From Duganella flavida (GTDB lineage: Bacteria; Pseudomonadota; Gammaproteobacteria; Burkholderiales; Burkholderiaceae_D), in assembly GCF_009857445.1 (NCBI RefSeq), contig NZ_WWCN01000013.1, positions 124,001 to 188,000 of the forward strand: a DNA stretch of 64,000 nucleotides, read 5' to 3'. The notes under the pieces were generated by a model that searched no databases, was not told the origin of the DNA, and saw only the letters and a program-made list of their open reading frames with translations. Position numbers and translations under genes: made by a program. This document shows positions 17,706 through 26,768 of the stretch, in pieces. How positions within the stretch are numbered: position 1 is the stretch's first letter; the number at the start of each line of letters is the position of its first letter.

Positions 17706-18200
17706 ATGACCAAAGTAATCATCAAAACCAACCTCGGCACCATGACCGCAGAACTGGACGCAGAAAAAGCGCCTAAGTCGGTTGCCAACTTCCTGGCCTA
17801 CATGGAAGCCGGCCATTACAACAACACCATCTTCCACCGCGTGATCGACGGCTTCATGATCCAGGGCGGCGGTTTCGAGCCAGGTATGAAACAAAAGCCA
17901 GCGGACACCACCGTGGAAAACGAAGCCAAGAACGGCCTGAAAAACGAGCCATACACCCTGGCCATGGCCCGCACCTCGGCGCCACACTCGGCATCGGCCC
18001 AGTTCTTCGTCAACGTCAAAAACAACTCCTTCCTGGACTACCCAGGCCAGGACGGCTGGGGCTACGCCGTGTTCGGCAAAGTCGTGGAAGGCACCGATGT
18101 GGTTGACGCCATCAAGAAAGTCAAAACCACCCGCAGCGGCATGTTCGCTGACGTGCCGTCGGAAGACGTGGTCATCGAAAGCATCGAACTGGCTGCTTAA
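17706..18200 (+). CDS. ppiB: Cytoplasmic peptidyl-prolyl cis-trans isomerase B
   Basis: A 164-residue cyclophilin without a signal peptide, expected in the cytoplasm. Motifs include TIFHRVIDGFMIQGGGFEPG, LAMARTSAPHSASAQFFVNV and YAVFGKVVEGTDVVDAIKK. The length is that of E. coli PpiB. It lies between ppiA and lpxH, 15 bases before the latter, in a probable three- to four-gene transcript. Confidence 0.95.
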   Translation: MTKVIIKTNLGTMTAELDAEKAPKSVANFLAYMEAGHYNNTIFHRVIDGFMIQGGGFEPGMKQKPADTTVENEAKNGLKNEPYTLAMARTSAPHSASAQFFVNVKNNSFLDYPGQDGWGYAVFGKVVEGTDVVDAIKKVKTTRSGMFADVPSEDVVIESIELAA

Positions 18201-18215
18201 GGTAGCAACTAAGCT

Positions 18216-18974
18216 ATGAGCGAAGTCTGCGCGCTGTTCATCTCCGATCTGCATTTGCAGCCTGCGCATCCTGCCACCAGCAAGGCGTTTTTCGACTTCC
18301 TGGAGCAGCATGCGCGGCACGCGCAGCAACTGTATCTGCTCGGCGACCTGTTCGAGTATTGGGCCGGTGATGACGACATCACCGATCCGTATCACGCCGA
18401 CATCGTGGCGGCGCTGCGCGCTGTCAGCGATGCCGGTGTGGTGATCTACTGGATTGCCGGCAACCGCGATTTCCTGGTCGGAGCGCGCTTTGCCGAAGAG
18501 GCCAACGTCATCCTGCTGCCCGAAACGTGGGTGGCCGAAATCGGCGGCCATAAAGTGGTGGTGCTGCACGGCGACGCCCAGTGCACCCAGGACACCAAGT
18601 ACATGGAATTCCGTGCCATGGTGCGGCAGCCTGCGTGGCAGGCCCAATTCACCGCCATGCCGCTGGCGCAACGCAAGGCCATCATCGCCGGCCTGCGCGC
18701 CGACAGCCGCAAAGAGCAAAGCGGCAAATCCTACGACATCATGGACGTGACGCCGCAAGCCATCCTCGATGTGTTTGCCGAGACCGGCGCTGAAGTCATG
18801 ATCCACGGTCACACCCACCGCCCCGCCCTGCACCAGCTCGACGAAGGCAAACGCCGCTACGTGCTGCCGGACTGGGAACCGGAATCGACACCAGCGCGCG
18901 GCGGCTGGATCGCCATCACCGACGATGGCGCCATTACGCGCTACGACCTCAACGGCGCAGTCATCCCATCATGA
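18216..18974 (+). CDS. lpxH: UDP-2,3-diacylglucosamine diphosphatase
   Basis: A 252-residue metallophosphoesterase of lipid A synthesis that cleaves UDP-2,3-diacylglucosamine to lipid X and UMP. The five metal-site motifs are present: FISDLHL, LLGDLFEYWAGDD, WIAGNRDFLVG, VVLHGDAQCTQDTKYMEFR and IHGHTHRPALH. The protein acts at the cytoplasmic face of the inner membrane. It follows ppiB closely, and its last four bases overlap the start of the next gene (ATGA). Confidence 0.95.
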   Translation: MSEVCALFISDLHLQPAHPATSKAFFDFLEQHARHAQQLYLLGDLFEYWAGDDDITDPYHADIVAALRAVSDAGVVIYWIAGNRDFLVGARFAEEANVILLPETWVAEIGGHKVVVLHGDAQCTQDTKYMEFRAMVRQPAWQAQFTAMPLAQRKAIIAGLRADSRKEQSGKSYDIMDVTPQAILDVFAETGAEVMIHGHTHRPALHQLDEGKRRYVLPDWEPESTPARGGWIAITDDGAITRYDLNGAVIPS

Positions 18975-19738
18975 ACCAGCGCGCGCTGCTTGCCGGATTG
19001 TGCAGCGCCCTGTTCAGCGGCGCGGCGTGGTCTGCGCCAGCAACGCTCACCGTCGCCTGGCGCGACAAACCGCCCTACCACTACACCGAAGACGGCATGG
19101 CCAAAGGCTTTTTGCTGGAGCGCGCGCGTAGCGTGTTCGATAGCGCCGGACTGACGGTACGTTTCGTCAACGAACCGCAAAAACGGATCTGGGCCAACTT
19201 CCAGCACGGCGCCACCAATTACTGCTCGATCAGCTGGTACCGTTTGCCGGAACGCGAGGCCGTTGCGCAATATAGCCAGCCCCTCCACGAAGACTTGCCG
19301 CACACCGTATTGATCGCGCCGGGCATGGCCAACCGCGTGAAAGCGCACACCACGCTGGCCTCGCTGCTGACCGATCCGACGCTAACCCTGGGTGCAGTGG
19401 AAGGCGTGTCCTATGGGCCAGCGCTGGATGCGATGATCAAGACCAGCAAGAACCAGATCATGAGCCGCACCGTGGAGACCACGCAAATGCTGCGCATGCT
19501 GACTGTGGGCCGCGCGTCCTTCATGTTCGCCGACCGCGAGGACTGGGAATTTTTCAGCGCGAAGAACAAGGCCAGCCAGTCCGTCGTACGCTATGACTTG
19601 CCGGACATGCCGGCCGGGATGAAACGCCACATCGTCTGCAGCCGCGACGTGTCACAGGAAACGATGAACAAGCTGAACCAGGCGATTGCTGCGACCGGTG
19701 GCACCAACAATCCCGGCCACAGCAAACCCACCAAATAA
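18971..19738 (+). CDS. Periplasmic solute-binding protein, family 3-like
   Basis: A 255-residue secreted protein. The signal peptide (MNQRALLAGLCSALFSGAAWS) is followed by APATLTVAWRDKPPYHYTED, the start of a family 3 amino-acid-binding fold, and NYCSISWYRLPEREAVAQYS is the usual second strand. No ABC permease or ATPase gene lies nearby, so it may be an orphan sensor or transport protein, as is common for these in Oxalobacteraceae. Its ATG overlaps the lpxH stop by four bases. The ligand is unknown. Confidence 0.8.
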   Translation: MNQRALLAGLCSALFSGAAWSAPATLTVAWRDKPPYHYTEDGMAKGFLLERARSVFDSAGLTVRFVNEPQKRIWANFQHGATNYCSISWYRLPEREAVAQYSQPLHEDLPHTVLIAPGMANRVKAHTTLASLLTDPTLTLGAVEGVSYGPALDAMIKTSKNQIMSRTVETTQMLRMLTVGRASFMFADREDWEFFSAKNKASQSVVRYDLPDMPAGMKRHIVCSRDVSQETMNKLNQAIAATGGTNNPGHSKPTK

Positions 19739-19740
19739 AC

Positions 19741-20493
19741 TCAGCGATTAATCGAGGACATCGCCGTATTCAGGCGGCGCACCAGTTGCTGGTTAAGGTC
19801 ACGTGTGTGGCGCGCCCAACGGTCCATCGTATGCTTCAACTCCACGTACAGTTGCTCGGCGCGGGCCGCATCGCCCACGCTGGCCGCCCAGATGGCGAAC
19901 TCGGCTTGCACGGCAAAGCTGTTGTAGTGACTCAGCGCATATTCAAACTCGGTACGCGCTTCATCGTGACGGCCGGTGGCTGCGTAAGTTTGCGCCAGCA
20001 GCAGCGAGATTTGTTCGGGACGGAATCTGCCGTCAGCGCTGCGGATGGTTTGCAAATGCGCCAGTGCTGCCTCGGCCTTGCCACTGGCCAGACTGGCCTG
20101 TGCTGCGCCGTAGCGGATTTCCAGATCGCCGGAGAATGGACCTTGCAGGCAAGCTTCGTAGGTGCTGGCCGCCTCCTCCGCGTTACCAGCTGCCAGCAAG
20201 GCTGCAGCCAAACGCATCTGGTTCTGGGCGGTTGGGGTGAAATCGTAGGCATTGCGCGCTTCGCGCAGGGCGCGGCCCGGATCGAACGTCTTGGCGGCGG
20301 CGCTCACCGCCTTGCGGGCGCCGTGCTGCAGTTTCGAATCCGGCAGATAGATTGCGAAGAAATACACGATGCTGCCGAGGCCGGGGAAGAAAAACAAAAT
20401 CATCACCCAGTACAGCTCTTTACCACTGCGGATCGCATGGATGGCGAAGAAGATCGCCACCAGCACATGCAATCCGATACCGAAAATATACAT
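19741..20493 (-). CDS. Membrane-anchored tetratricopeptide-repeat protein
   Basis: A 250-residue protein with two N-terminal membrane helices (MYIFGIGLHVLVAIFFAIHA and WVMILFFFPGLGSIVYFFAI), in a region resembling the phospholipase D-type N-terminal membrane segment, followed by a soluble alpha-solenoid of about five TPR-like helix pairs (for example QMRLAAALLAAGNAEEAAST). It probably scaffolds other membrane proteins. It ends two bases from the convergent binding-protein gene. No specific function can be assigned. Confidence 0.75.
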   Translation of the reverse strand: MYIFGIGLHVLVAIFFAIHAIRSGKELYWVMILFFFPGLGSIVYFFAIYLPDSKLQHGARKAVSAAAKTFDPGRALREARNAYDFTPTAQNQMRLAAALLAAGNAEEAASTYEACLQGPFSGDLEIRYGAAQASLASGKAEAALAHLQTIRSADGRFRPEQISLLLAQTYAATGRHDEARTEFEYALSHYNSFAVQAEFAIWAASVGDAARAEQLYVELKHTMDRWARHTRDLNQQLVRRLNTAMSSINR

Positions 20494-20546
20494 ACACCGC
20501 CTCTACAATAAAAGAATGACACGATTGTAGAAGCTATTCCCGGGCA

Positions 20547-21056
20547 TCACAAGGCGACGACACCAGCCGGTTGGCGCAGGTAGGCAGCAGCGTAGCGGGA
20601 CAGGCGGCCGATGAACACACCGTTGAACAGGCCGTACAGCACAGTCACACCCAGCGATACCGGCAAGCTGTGCACCACTTCAGGATGCATGGCCGTCATC
20701 ACGCCCACCGTGTACTTGGTGATGAAGATAGCGATCATCAGCATCAGCGGCGCCCAGCTGCCGCGCTGAAACACCGTGCCGGCGGCGCGATTAACACTGA
20801 TTTCACCTTTGCTGAGGCTCCAGACCAGCGCCACCGCCACCGCCACGCCTGCTGCCCAAGCGGCCCAGACTGCTTCGCCCAGTACGCCGTGCGGGTTAAT
20901 GCTGGTCAGCGCCAGCACCAGCATCACGCCGGGGATGATGGCCAGTTTCTGCAGCGAGATGTCACGGTCTTGCGAGGCCAGGTAGCCGCGATACAGCAGG
21001 AAGGCCAGCAGGGCCCAAACGTAGAACGGGGTATGTGCGAGGATTTGGCTGATCAT
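20547..21056 (-). CDS. Multi-pass membrane protein of unknown function (DUF6622-like)
   Basis: A 169-residue integral membrane protein with about five hydrophobic helices. It starts MISQILAHTPFYVWALLAFL, which I associate with a small uncharacterised membrane family common in Betaproteobacteria, and ends AYLRQPAGVVAL. There is no catalytic motif. The gene stands alone, separated from the repeat element at 21177. Function unknown. Confidence 0.7.
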   Translation of the reverse strand: MISQILAHTPFYVWALLAFLLYRGYLASQDRDISLQKLAIIPGVMLVLALTSINPHGVLGEAVWAAWAAGVAVAVALVWSLSKGEISVNRAAGTVFQRGSWAPLMLMIAIFITKYTVGVMTAMHPEVVHSLPVSLGVTVLYGLFNGVFIGRLSRYAAAYLRQPAGVVAL

Positions 21057-21176
21057 GATTTGCTCCGTTAAGTAAGTTTCGATGGAGCCATGATGCCTGC
21101 AGCGAACGCCAGCCGGACCAGCATGCGACGAAATGCGCCAGCCCGGCGCGAAATGCAGCCGGCCGCCGCGAAATTC

Positions 21177-21232
21177 GGGGTCAGTTCTGCCATTGGTACA
21201 TGAGCCCGTGTGCGATTGGCAGAACTGACCCC
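21177..21232. repeat. 56-base palindromic repeat, copy A
   Basis: GGGGTCAGTTCTGCCA (21177-21192) is repeated inverted at 21217-21232. The left arm, 28 bases, is identical to the right arm (inverted) of the element at 44604-44659. It lies six bases after the stop of the minus-strand lipoprotein gene. It is probably a dispersed REP-like or MITE-like unit that may act as a message-end hairpin. Confidence 0.8.
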
Positions 21233-21238
21233 GGATTA

Positions 21239-21784
21239 TTATTGGGCGGGCTGGAGTTTGGCGACCAGCGCGCCGGGGCGGGTGTCGATCCCGGTCAGCA
21301 CGAATTGCACGCCGGCGTAGCGCAGCTCTTCCGGGCGGAAGGTGTGCACCGGCATGTCGCGGATCACTTTGTCGCTCAGCAGGTTGGCCACGCTGGCCAG
21401 CTGGTTTTGTTTGCCCTCATCAACGCCTTCGACGTTGAAGCGGTCCACATGCGCATCAGCGATGTAGATGGCATTACGCATGCTGTCCACCCGCAAGCGG
21501 CCCGACACCAGCATGCTGCCATGCCAGGACTGGCGCGCCAGCAGCGGCGTCACGCCCAGATCAAAGGTCAGCGCCACACGGTCGCTATCCGGCAGGATGT
21601 CGAGCCGTGGATGGCTCAGCTCGACTTCAAACACGCCCAAGGCACGCTGGTGCATGGGGAATTTGCGCTCCAGGCTGGCTTGCAGCTTCTCTTGCGGCAA
21701 GTTCACCTCGCGCGGGCCGATCAGGGTGGCGCAGGCCGCCAGCAACAGTGCAGCGGCAAATATGGCATAACGTTTAAGATTCAT
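21239..21784 (-). CDS. Lipoprotein with DUF1439 domain (YceB-like)
   Basis: A 181-residue lipoprotein. The signal sequence MNLKRYAIFAAALLLAACAT ends in the lipobox LLAAC, giving a lipidated Cys. The mature part resembles the YceB/DUF1439 fold, with REVNLPQEKLQASLERKFPM near its start and a region around residue 110 (YIADAHVDRFNVEG) typical of it. E. coli YceB is an outer-membrane lipoprotein of unknown role. I chose the ATG at 21784; an in-frame ATG five codons upstream gives a poorer signal peptide. Confidence 0.8.
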   Translation of the reverse strand: MNLKRYAIFAAALLLAACATLIGPREVNLPQEKLQASLERKFPMHQRALGVFEVELSHPRLDILPDSDRVALTFDLGVTPLLARQSWHGSMLVSGRLRVDSMRNAIYIADAHVDRFNVEGVDEGKQNQLASVANLLSDKVIRDMPVHTFRPEELRYAGVQFVLTGIDTRPGALVAKLQPAQ

Positions 21785-21821
21785 CGGACCATCTTTCAAA
21801 AATACGGGACAGGCGCATTAT

Positions 21822-22565
21822 ATGACTCTGACGCGATTAGGTTGCGCCGGCTGGAGCATCAGCCGCGAGGCGGCGCCCGCGTTTGACGGCGCCGGCAGCC
21901 ATCTGGAGCGTTATGCCGCCGTGCTGAATGCGGTCGAAATCAATTCTTCGTTCTACCGCCCCCACAAGCCGCAGACGTACGCGCGCTGGGCAGCCAGCGT
22001 ACCGGACGACTTCCGCTTCTCGGTCAAACTGCCGCGCAGTATCACGCACGAGCGGCGCTTGCAGGATGCCTCCGCTCTGATCGGCCAATTTGCGGCCGAA
22101 GCCGGTGCGCTGGGCAACAAGCTCGGCTGCGTGCTGGTACAGCTCCCGCCCAGCCTGCGCCTCGATACCGTTGCCGCCGAACGCGTCTTCCCGCAATTGC
22201 ACGAGCACTTCGGCTGCATGCTGGCCTGCGAAGCGCGCCACGCCAGCTGGTTCAGCGACGAAGCGACCGCCCTGCTACACGCGCACCACATCACCCGCGT
22301 GATAGCCGATCCACCAGCCGGCCAGCCGGGGCCGTACATCGCCACCACGGATCAGAGCTACGTCCGCCTTCACGGCAGCCCACGCATCTATTATTCCACC
22401 TACGACGAGGCCTACTTGCAGAGCGTGGCCGCGTGGCTGGCCCACCGCGATGGCTGGTGCATCTTCGACAACACCGCCGCCGGCGCCGCTATCCTCAACG
22501 CACTACTGCTTCAGCAACTTCAGGCCGCAGCGCCCGCTCCAGATCGTCAAAATTGGCAGGCTTGA
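21822..22565 (+). CDS. DUF72 domain-containing protein (YecE-like)
   Basis: A 247-residue TIM-barrel-like protein of the DUF72 family. Landmarks are LTRLGCAGWSISREA at the start, YAAVLNAVEINSSFYR, the stretch FRFSVKLPRSITHERRL, and CVLVQLPPSLRLD. Family members are widespread and biochemically uncharacterised. The 3' end overlaps the convergent hybrid kinase gene by 71 bases, an unusually long overlap. It is transcribed away from the lipoprotein gene at 21239. Confidence 0.85.
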   Translation: MTLTRLGCAGWSISREAAPAFDGAGSHLERYAAVLNAVEINSSFYRPHKPQTYARWAASVPDDFRFSVKLPRSITHERRLQDASALIGQFAAEAGALGNKLGCVLVQLPPSLRLDTVAAERVFPQLHEHFGCMLACEARHASWFSDEATALLHAHHITRVIADPPAGQPGPYIATTDQSYVRLHGSPRIYYSTYDEAYLQSVAAWLAHRDGWCIFDNTAAGAAILNALLLQQLQAAAPAPDRQNWQA

Positions 22566-24402
22566 CCAGATGCATATCAAAGCCAGCCGCACGGCTGCGC
22601 TCGCGGTCTTCGCTAGAGCCGTAGCCAGTGTGGGCGATCAGGCGCATCCCGGCCAGCGCAGGTTCCGCGCGCAGCATGCCCGCCAGCACGTAGCCATCGA
22701 CGCCCGGTAAGCCCACGTCCAGCAATGCGGTGTCCGGATGATGGGCCAACGCCAGCGCAATGGCCTCGGCAGCATTGTGCGCGATGTACACCTCATATCC
22801 CAGGGCCAGCAGCAGCTCGCCCATCACGCCGACCGAATCGGCATTATCATCGACCAGCAGCAAGCGCAGTCCCGCCGGCGTGAGCGACGCGGCGTTGGCC
22901 GCTCCTGCCGCCGGCGTAGCGCCCAGCTGCAAAGGGAACTCTACGATAAAAGTGCTGCCCTTGCCGATGCCGGCGCTCTGCACTTCGACTGTACCGCCAT
23001 GCATCTCCACCAGCGTCGACACCAGCGACAAACCAATGCCGAGCCCGTCATGCACCCGGTCCTGGGTCGCTGCGCCCTGCGCAAACATGTCAAAAATCCG
23101 CGCCAGATTGTACGAGGTGATGCCGATGCCATTGTCGCTGACTGTGATGCGCAAGCGCTCCGGCTGCGGCAACGCCACGACCAGCGCAATCCGCCCGCCG
23201 GGATCGGTGAATTTGGCCGCGTTGTGCAACAGGTTGCCGATGATTTGCGACAGCCGCACCGGATCGCCATGCACCTGCACCGGATGCGGCGGCAGCGTCA
23301 CCGTCAGCGTGTGATGCCGGGCGTCGATCAGCGCTTTGACCGTTTCAACGGCGGGTTCGACTACCGCATGCAGCGTCACGTCCTGATACCGCAGCGTCAG
23401 CTTACCCTCCGAGATCCGCGCCACGTCCAGCAGATCATCAACCAGATGCGATAAATGGCTGACCTGGCGCAAGATCACCTCCCGCGCTTTGCGGTGTGCC
23501 TCGCCGTCGGCCTGGGGCACCGTATTCATCAACATGACCGCGTTGCGGATCGGACTGAGCGGATTGCGCAGTTCGTGCGCCAGCGTCGCCAGGAAGTCGT
23601 TCTTGTTGTCGTCCGCCGCCCGCAGCAGGCTTTCCATGTTTTTGCGGCCACTGATGTCGCTGGTAATGCGGGCGATGCGGTATGGCTGCTGCTGGTCGTC
23701 GCGCACCAGGAAAGCACGGTCGCGCACCCAGCGCACCTGGCCATCCAGCGCCAGCCGGTACTCCTGATCGTAATGGCCGTTCTCCAGCACGCCCAGCCAG
23801 CCCGCCAGCACCAGCGCGCGGTCGTCGCCATGCACCGCTGCCGCCCAGTCATCCGGCGACTGCTGCAAATGCGCCAGCGCGCGGCCAAACAGGTGCTCGT
23901 AGGCCGGGCTGGCGTAGAGCAGCTGGCGCTCGCCAAGGCTGAACATCCAGAACACGTCATCAATATTGTCGGTCAGCTGGCGGAAGCGTTCTTCGCTGTT
24001 GCGCAACTCGGTCTGGATACGCTGCAGGCGCAGCAGCGCATTGACATTGGCGATCAGTTCATCCGCTTCGATCGGCGCGGCCAGGTAGTTATCGGCGCCG
24101 CCGTCGAGGCCGCGGATTTTGTCGTCGCGGCCTATCAATGCCGCCGAGGTCTGCAACACCAGCACCGTGCAGGTCGCCACATCGTCCTTAATCCGGCGGC
24201 ACACTTCGATGCCGCTGATGTCAGGCAGCTTGACGTCCAGTAGCACCAGCGCCGGCTTGGCCTTGCGCGCCAGTTCCAGCGCGTCGGTGCCGTTGGCGGC
24301 CTCAATCACCTCAAAGCCGGCGCTTTGCAGGATGCGGGTCTTGACGTAGCGCGCGCCATCGTTGTCGTCTACATTGAGTATCAAAATGTCGCTATTGGCC
24401 AT
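22495..24402 (-). CDS. Hybrid histidine kinase (REC-PAS-HisKA-HATPase-REC), last gene of stressosome operon
   Basis: A 635-residue soluble signalling protein. An N-terminal receiver (about residues 5-120, phospho-acceptor Asp in LLDVKLPDISG) is followed by a PAS domain (about 135-260), a kinase core with the phosphorylated His in LATLAHELRNPLSPIR, an ATPase domain (NAAKFTDPGG, VSDNGIGI, DGLGIGLSLV) and a second receiver (ALLDVGLPGVDGYV). No membrane segment or DNA-binding output is present. It lies 15 bases after the preceding kinase gene and is the likely terminal element of the six-gene stressosome-type operon, where it could receive phosphate from that kinase. Confidence 0.9.
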   Translation of the reverse strand: MANSDILILNVDDNDGARYVKTRILQSAGFEVIEAANGTDALELARKAKPALVLLDVKLPDISGIEVCRRIKDDVATCTVLVLQTSAALIGRDDKIRGLDGGADNYLAAPIEADELIANVNALLRLQRIQTELRNSEERFRQLTDNIDDVFWMFSLGERQLLYASPAYEHLFGRALAHLQQSPDDWAAAVHGDDRALVLAGWLGVLENGHYDQEYRLALDGQVRWVRDRAFLVRDDQQQPYRIARITSDISGRKNMESLLRAADDNKNDFLATLAHELRNPLSPIRNAVMLMNTVPQADGEAHRKAREVILRQVSHLSHLVDDLLDVARISEGKLTLRYQDVTLHAVVEPAVETVKALIDARHHTLTVTLPPHPVQVHGDPVRLSQIIGNLLHNAAKFTDPGGRIALVVALPQPERLRITVSDNGIGITSYNLARIFDMFAQGAATQDRVHDGLGIGLSLVSTLVEMHGGTVEVQSAGIGKGSTFIVEFPLQLGATPAAGAANAASLTPAGLRLLLVDDNADSVGVMGELLLALGYEVYIAHNAAEAIALALAHHPDTALLDVGLPGVDGYVLAGMLRAEPALAGMRLIAHTGYGSSEDRERSRAAGFDMHLVKPANFDDLERALRPEVAEAVVR

Positions 24403-24417
24403 GGCGGTGTCCCTGAG

Positions 24418-25746
24418 TCATGGTGCGGTGGCGGGCAGCCGCAGGTAAAAAGTCGAACCCTCGCCTTCGGCGCTGCGCACATCCACCTCGCCACCCAGCA
24501 GCGTGGCCAGCTTGCGGCACAACGGCAGCCCCAGCCCGGTGCCCTTGGCGCGGCGCTGCAAGGGATGGGCGACCTGGCTGAATTCTTCAAAGATCAATTG
24601 CTGGTTGTCCGGGCTGATGCCGATGCCGCTATCGGTGACGGCAAACGTCACGCGGCCATCGAGCACGTCCTGCATTTCGACCAGCACCTGTCCCTGTTCG
24701 GTAAACTTGAGCGCATTGGAAATGAAATTGCGCAGGATTTGCGTCAGCTTGCCTTCGTCCGACACCAGCGTGACCGGCCCCGGCTCGGCAAATATCAGCT
24801 CAGTCCGGGCATCACGGGTCAGCGGTCGCAGCATGCCTTTCAAGGCGCTGAACAATTGGCCGACATCGATCGGCGCCATACTCAACTCGACCTTGCCAGC
24901 CTCGATCTTGGCCAGGTCCAGCAAATCATTCACCAGCTCCGACAGGCTGCCGGCCGCGCTGGAAATAAACGCCACCTGCCGCTCCTGCTCCGCCGTCAAC
25001 GGGCCATCCATGCGGTCAAGCAAGAGCTGGGACAGCGCCCGGATCGAACTCAGCGGCGTGCGCAGCTCGTGGCTGGTATTCGACAGAAAGCGTGACTTCA
25101 TCTCATCGGCCTTGCGCAAGCGCTCGGCTTTTTCCTCGATCTCGGCATACAGCGCCACCACGCCGCGATTGGTGTCCTCCAGCTCGCGCGTCAGTTCCAG
25201 CAAATCGTCCTGGCGCTCGCGCAGTTCGGCCAGCGCCTGCGCCAGCTCGCGGTTTTGCTGCTCGATTTCCGAGTAGGTGCTTTGCACCGGCATGCTGGCC
25301 AGCTGCGCACCGATCTCGGCCAGATCCAATGGCGCCTGGGCCAGCAGTGGCAGCGTCTTGTGCATCACCACGTTCAGGGCGGTCGGCGTGGCGCTGACAA
25401 TGCTGCATTCATCCATCAAGCGCTGCGCGGTGACCAGCGCCAGCTCCAGCTGCGGCACGCCGGCGTCGCTCTCGGCAGTGGCCGGCGCGCGCGACGCGCC
25501 TTCAGCGGTGATGATCACGCGCAGCTGCGGCAGCTTGGTTTGCACATTGACGGCAAAGGTCGCGCGTCCACCGGTCAGCCGGCCATAGGCACAGCGCGCC
25601 ACTTCCGACACCGAGGTGGCTATCCGCACCTGATCCTGCACGCCGAAATTCAGCATGCCGGCAATCTGGCGCGCGCGCTGGCGTACCGCCACCACGTCCG
25701 GGGCGCTATCGATGCCAACCTGGAGCAGGCGCACGAAAGGCATCAT
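24418..25746 (-). CDS. Histidine kinase with N-terminal RsbT-like domain
   Basis: A 442-residue soluble kinase. Residues 1-130 resemble an RsbT/RsbW-type ATPase (ARQIAGMLNFGVQDQVRIAT, SEVARCAYGRLTGG), but the Asn of the N-box is replaced by Cys, so ATP binding may be lost. A coiled coil (about 165-215) leads to a HisKA segment (FLSNTSHELRTPLSSIRALS) and a full HATPase domain (ISNALKFTEQGQ, VTDSGIGI, GTGLGLPLCRKLATLLGG). Its start overlaps the phosphatase stop by four bases. It is predicted to convert stressosome output into phosphotransfer; that is inference from gene order and domains. Confidence 0.88.
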   Translation of the reverse strand: MMPFVRLLQVGIDSAPDVVAVRQRARQIAGMLNFGVQDQVRIATSVSEVARCAYGRLTGGRATFAVNVQTKLPQLRVIITAEGASRAPATAESDAGVPQLELALVTAQRLMDECSIVSATPTALNVVMHKTLPLLAQAPLDLAEIGAQLASMPVQSTYSEIEQQNRELAQALAELRERQDDLLELTRELEDTNRGVVALYAEIEEKAERLRKADEMKSRFLSNTSHELRTPLSSIRALSQLLLDRMDGPLTAEQERQVAFISSAAGSLSELVNDLLDLAKIEAGKVELSMAPIDVGQLFSALKGMLRPLTRDARTELIFAEPGPVTLVSDEGKLTQILRNFISNALKFTEQGQVLVEMQDVLDGRVTFAVTDSGIGISPDNQQLIFEEFSQVAHPLQRRAKGTGLGLPLCRKLATLLGGEVDVRSAEGEGSTFYLRLPATAP

Positions 25747-26768
25747 GGGCTCCCCGGCATGGCCAGCACCAGCACGCTGGCATCATCGCGCCGGCGTCCG
25801 TGGTCCCGCAGCAGCACGGCAGCGATCATGGCAGGTTCACGCGCGAGCAGGCCCGGATACTGCGCCAGATCCCACTGCGTGCTGATGCCGTCGCTGGCCA
25901 GCACCACCAGGGAGCCCGCCGGACAAGGAAACTGCAACTCCTGCACCTTGCGCACGTTATGGCCAACGATGCCGTTATGCGACATCAGTTGGCGGCGCGC
26001 GCCGTCGACATAAATGCTGGCCATGATGTTACCGATGCCGGCAAACGCCAGTTGCTGGGTCGCCGGATTGAGCGTGGCGATCGCCAGCGCCGCGCCGCGC
26101 GTTGGCCGCAGCGCCGCGTGGCACGCCTCCACCAGCAGGCCCGGTGGCTGCGCCGGCGTAGCCTTCAGGGTGGCGACGGCAGCAGCAGCGGCCTTGGCAG
26201 CTTCCGGCCCATGGCCCAAGCCGTCAACCGCCAGCATGGTAATACCGTCCTGCCGCGGCAGCACGGCCCAGGCATCGCCGCTCTCGGTCTCGCCCGCTAT
26301 CGGTTGGCACACGCCGCCGTAGCGGAGCGGCAAACTGGCCGGTGCGGCGTCGCGCCACAAGCGCGCGAACAGCAGCGTGCCCTTGCCCATGGGGGCATAC
26401 ACGTCAAACTGGTCCGCCAGACGGCGGATCGCGCCCAGCCCGGTGCCAGCCGTGCCGGCACTGGAGACGCCGTCTGTCATGGCCTGCTGCAGATTGGCGA
26501 TGCCCGGGCCCTGGTCGAAGGCCAGCACTTCGACGCAGCGCCTGCCGCCATAGTTGGCGACCGAGACCAGCATGCTGCCCTCGCCAGCGTGCTTGAGGAT
26601 GTTGGTGGCGGCTTCAGTAATAATCAGCGCCAGTTGCCCAATGCGCGTCTCGCTCATGCCGAGCCGGTCGGCCAAGGCCTGGCCACTGCGGCGCGCGGCG
26701 CCGACATCGGCCGCATGCTGGATCGCGATCCATTCAGCCGGATCCAGCGAACTGCTTAGATTTTCCAT
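25743..26768 (-). CDS. SpoIIE/PP2C phosphatase fused to RsbT-like ATPase (RsbX-like)
   Basis: A 341-residue protein. The N-terminal half is an anti-sigma-factor-type ATPase (LALIITEAATNILKHAGEG with the Asn of the N-box; AFDQGPGI; GTGLGAIRRLADQF). The C-terminal half is a PP2C-type phosphatase (ESGDAWAVLP; AVDGLGHGPEAAKAAAAA; VVLASDGIS; RRRDDASVLVLA), with the metal-site Asp residues visible. In Bacillus, RsbX dephosphorylates RsbR and RsbS to reset the stressosome; the same role is likely here. Its first 13 bases overlap the rsbT-like gene, showing tight coupling. Confidence 0.9.
   Translation of the reverse strand: MENLSSSLDPAEWIAIQHAADVGAARRSGQALADRLGMSETRIGQLALIITEAATNILKHAGEGSMLVSVANYGGRRCVEVLAFDQGPGIANLQQAMTDGVSSAGTAGTGLGAIRRLADQFDVYAPMGKGTLLFARLWRDAAPASLPLRYGGVCQPIAGETESGDAWAVLPRQDGITMLAVDGLGHGPEAAKAAAAAVATLKATPAQPPGLLVEACHAALRPTRGAALAIATLNPATQQLAFAGIGNIMASIYVDGARRQLMSHNGIVGHNVRKVQELQFPCPAGSLVVLASDGISTQWDLAQYPGLLAREPAMIAAVLLRDHGRRRDDASVLVLAMPGSP

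Noticed and set aside
18971-19738. Binding protein taken as part of an amino-acid ABC importer
   Set aside because: No permease or ATPase gene is adjacent; it is only linked to lpxH by overlap.
21822-22565. The 71-base overlap of the DUF72 and hybrid kinase genes as a sign of frame error
   Set aside because: Both proteins keep convincing C-termini (the receiver's KP motif is upstream of the overlap), so a real convergent overlap is the simplest reading.
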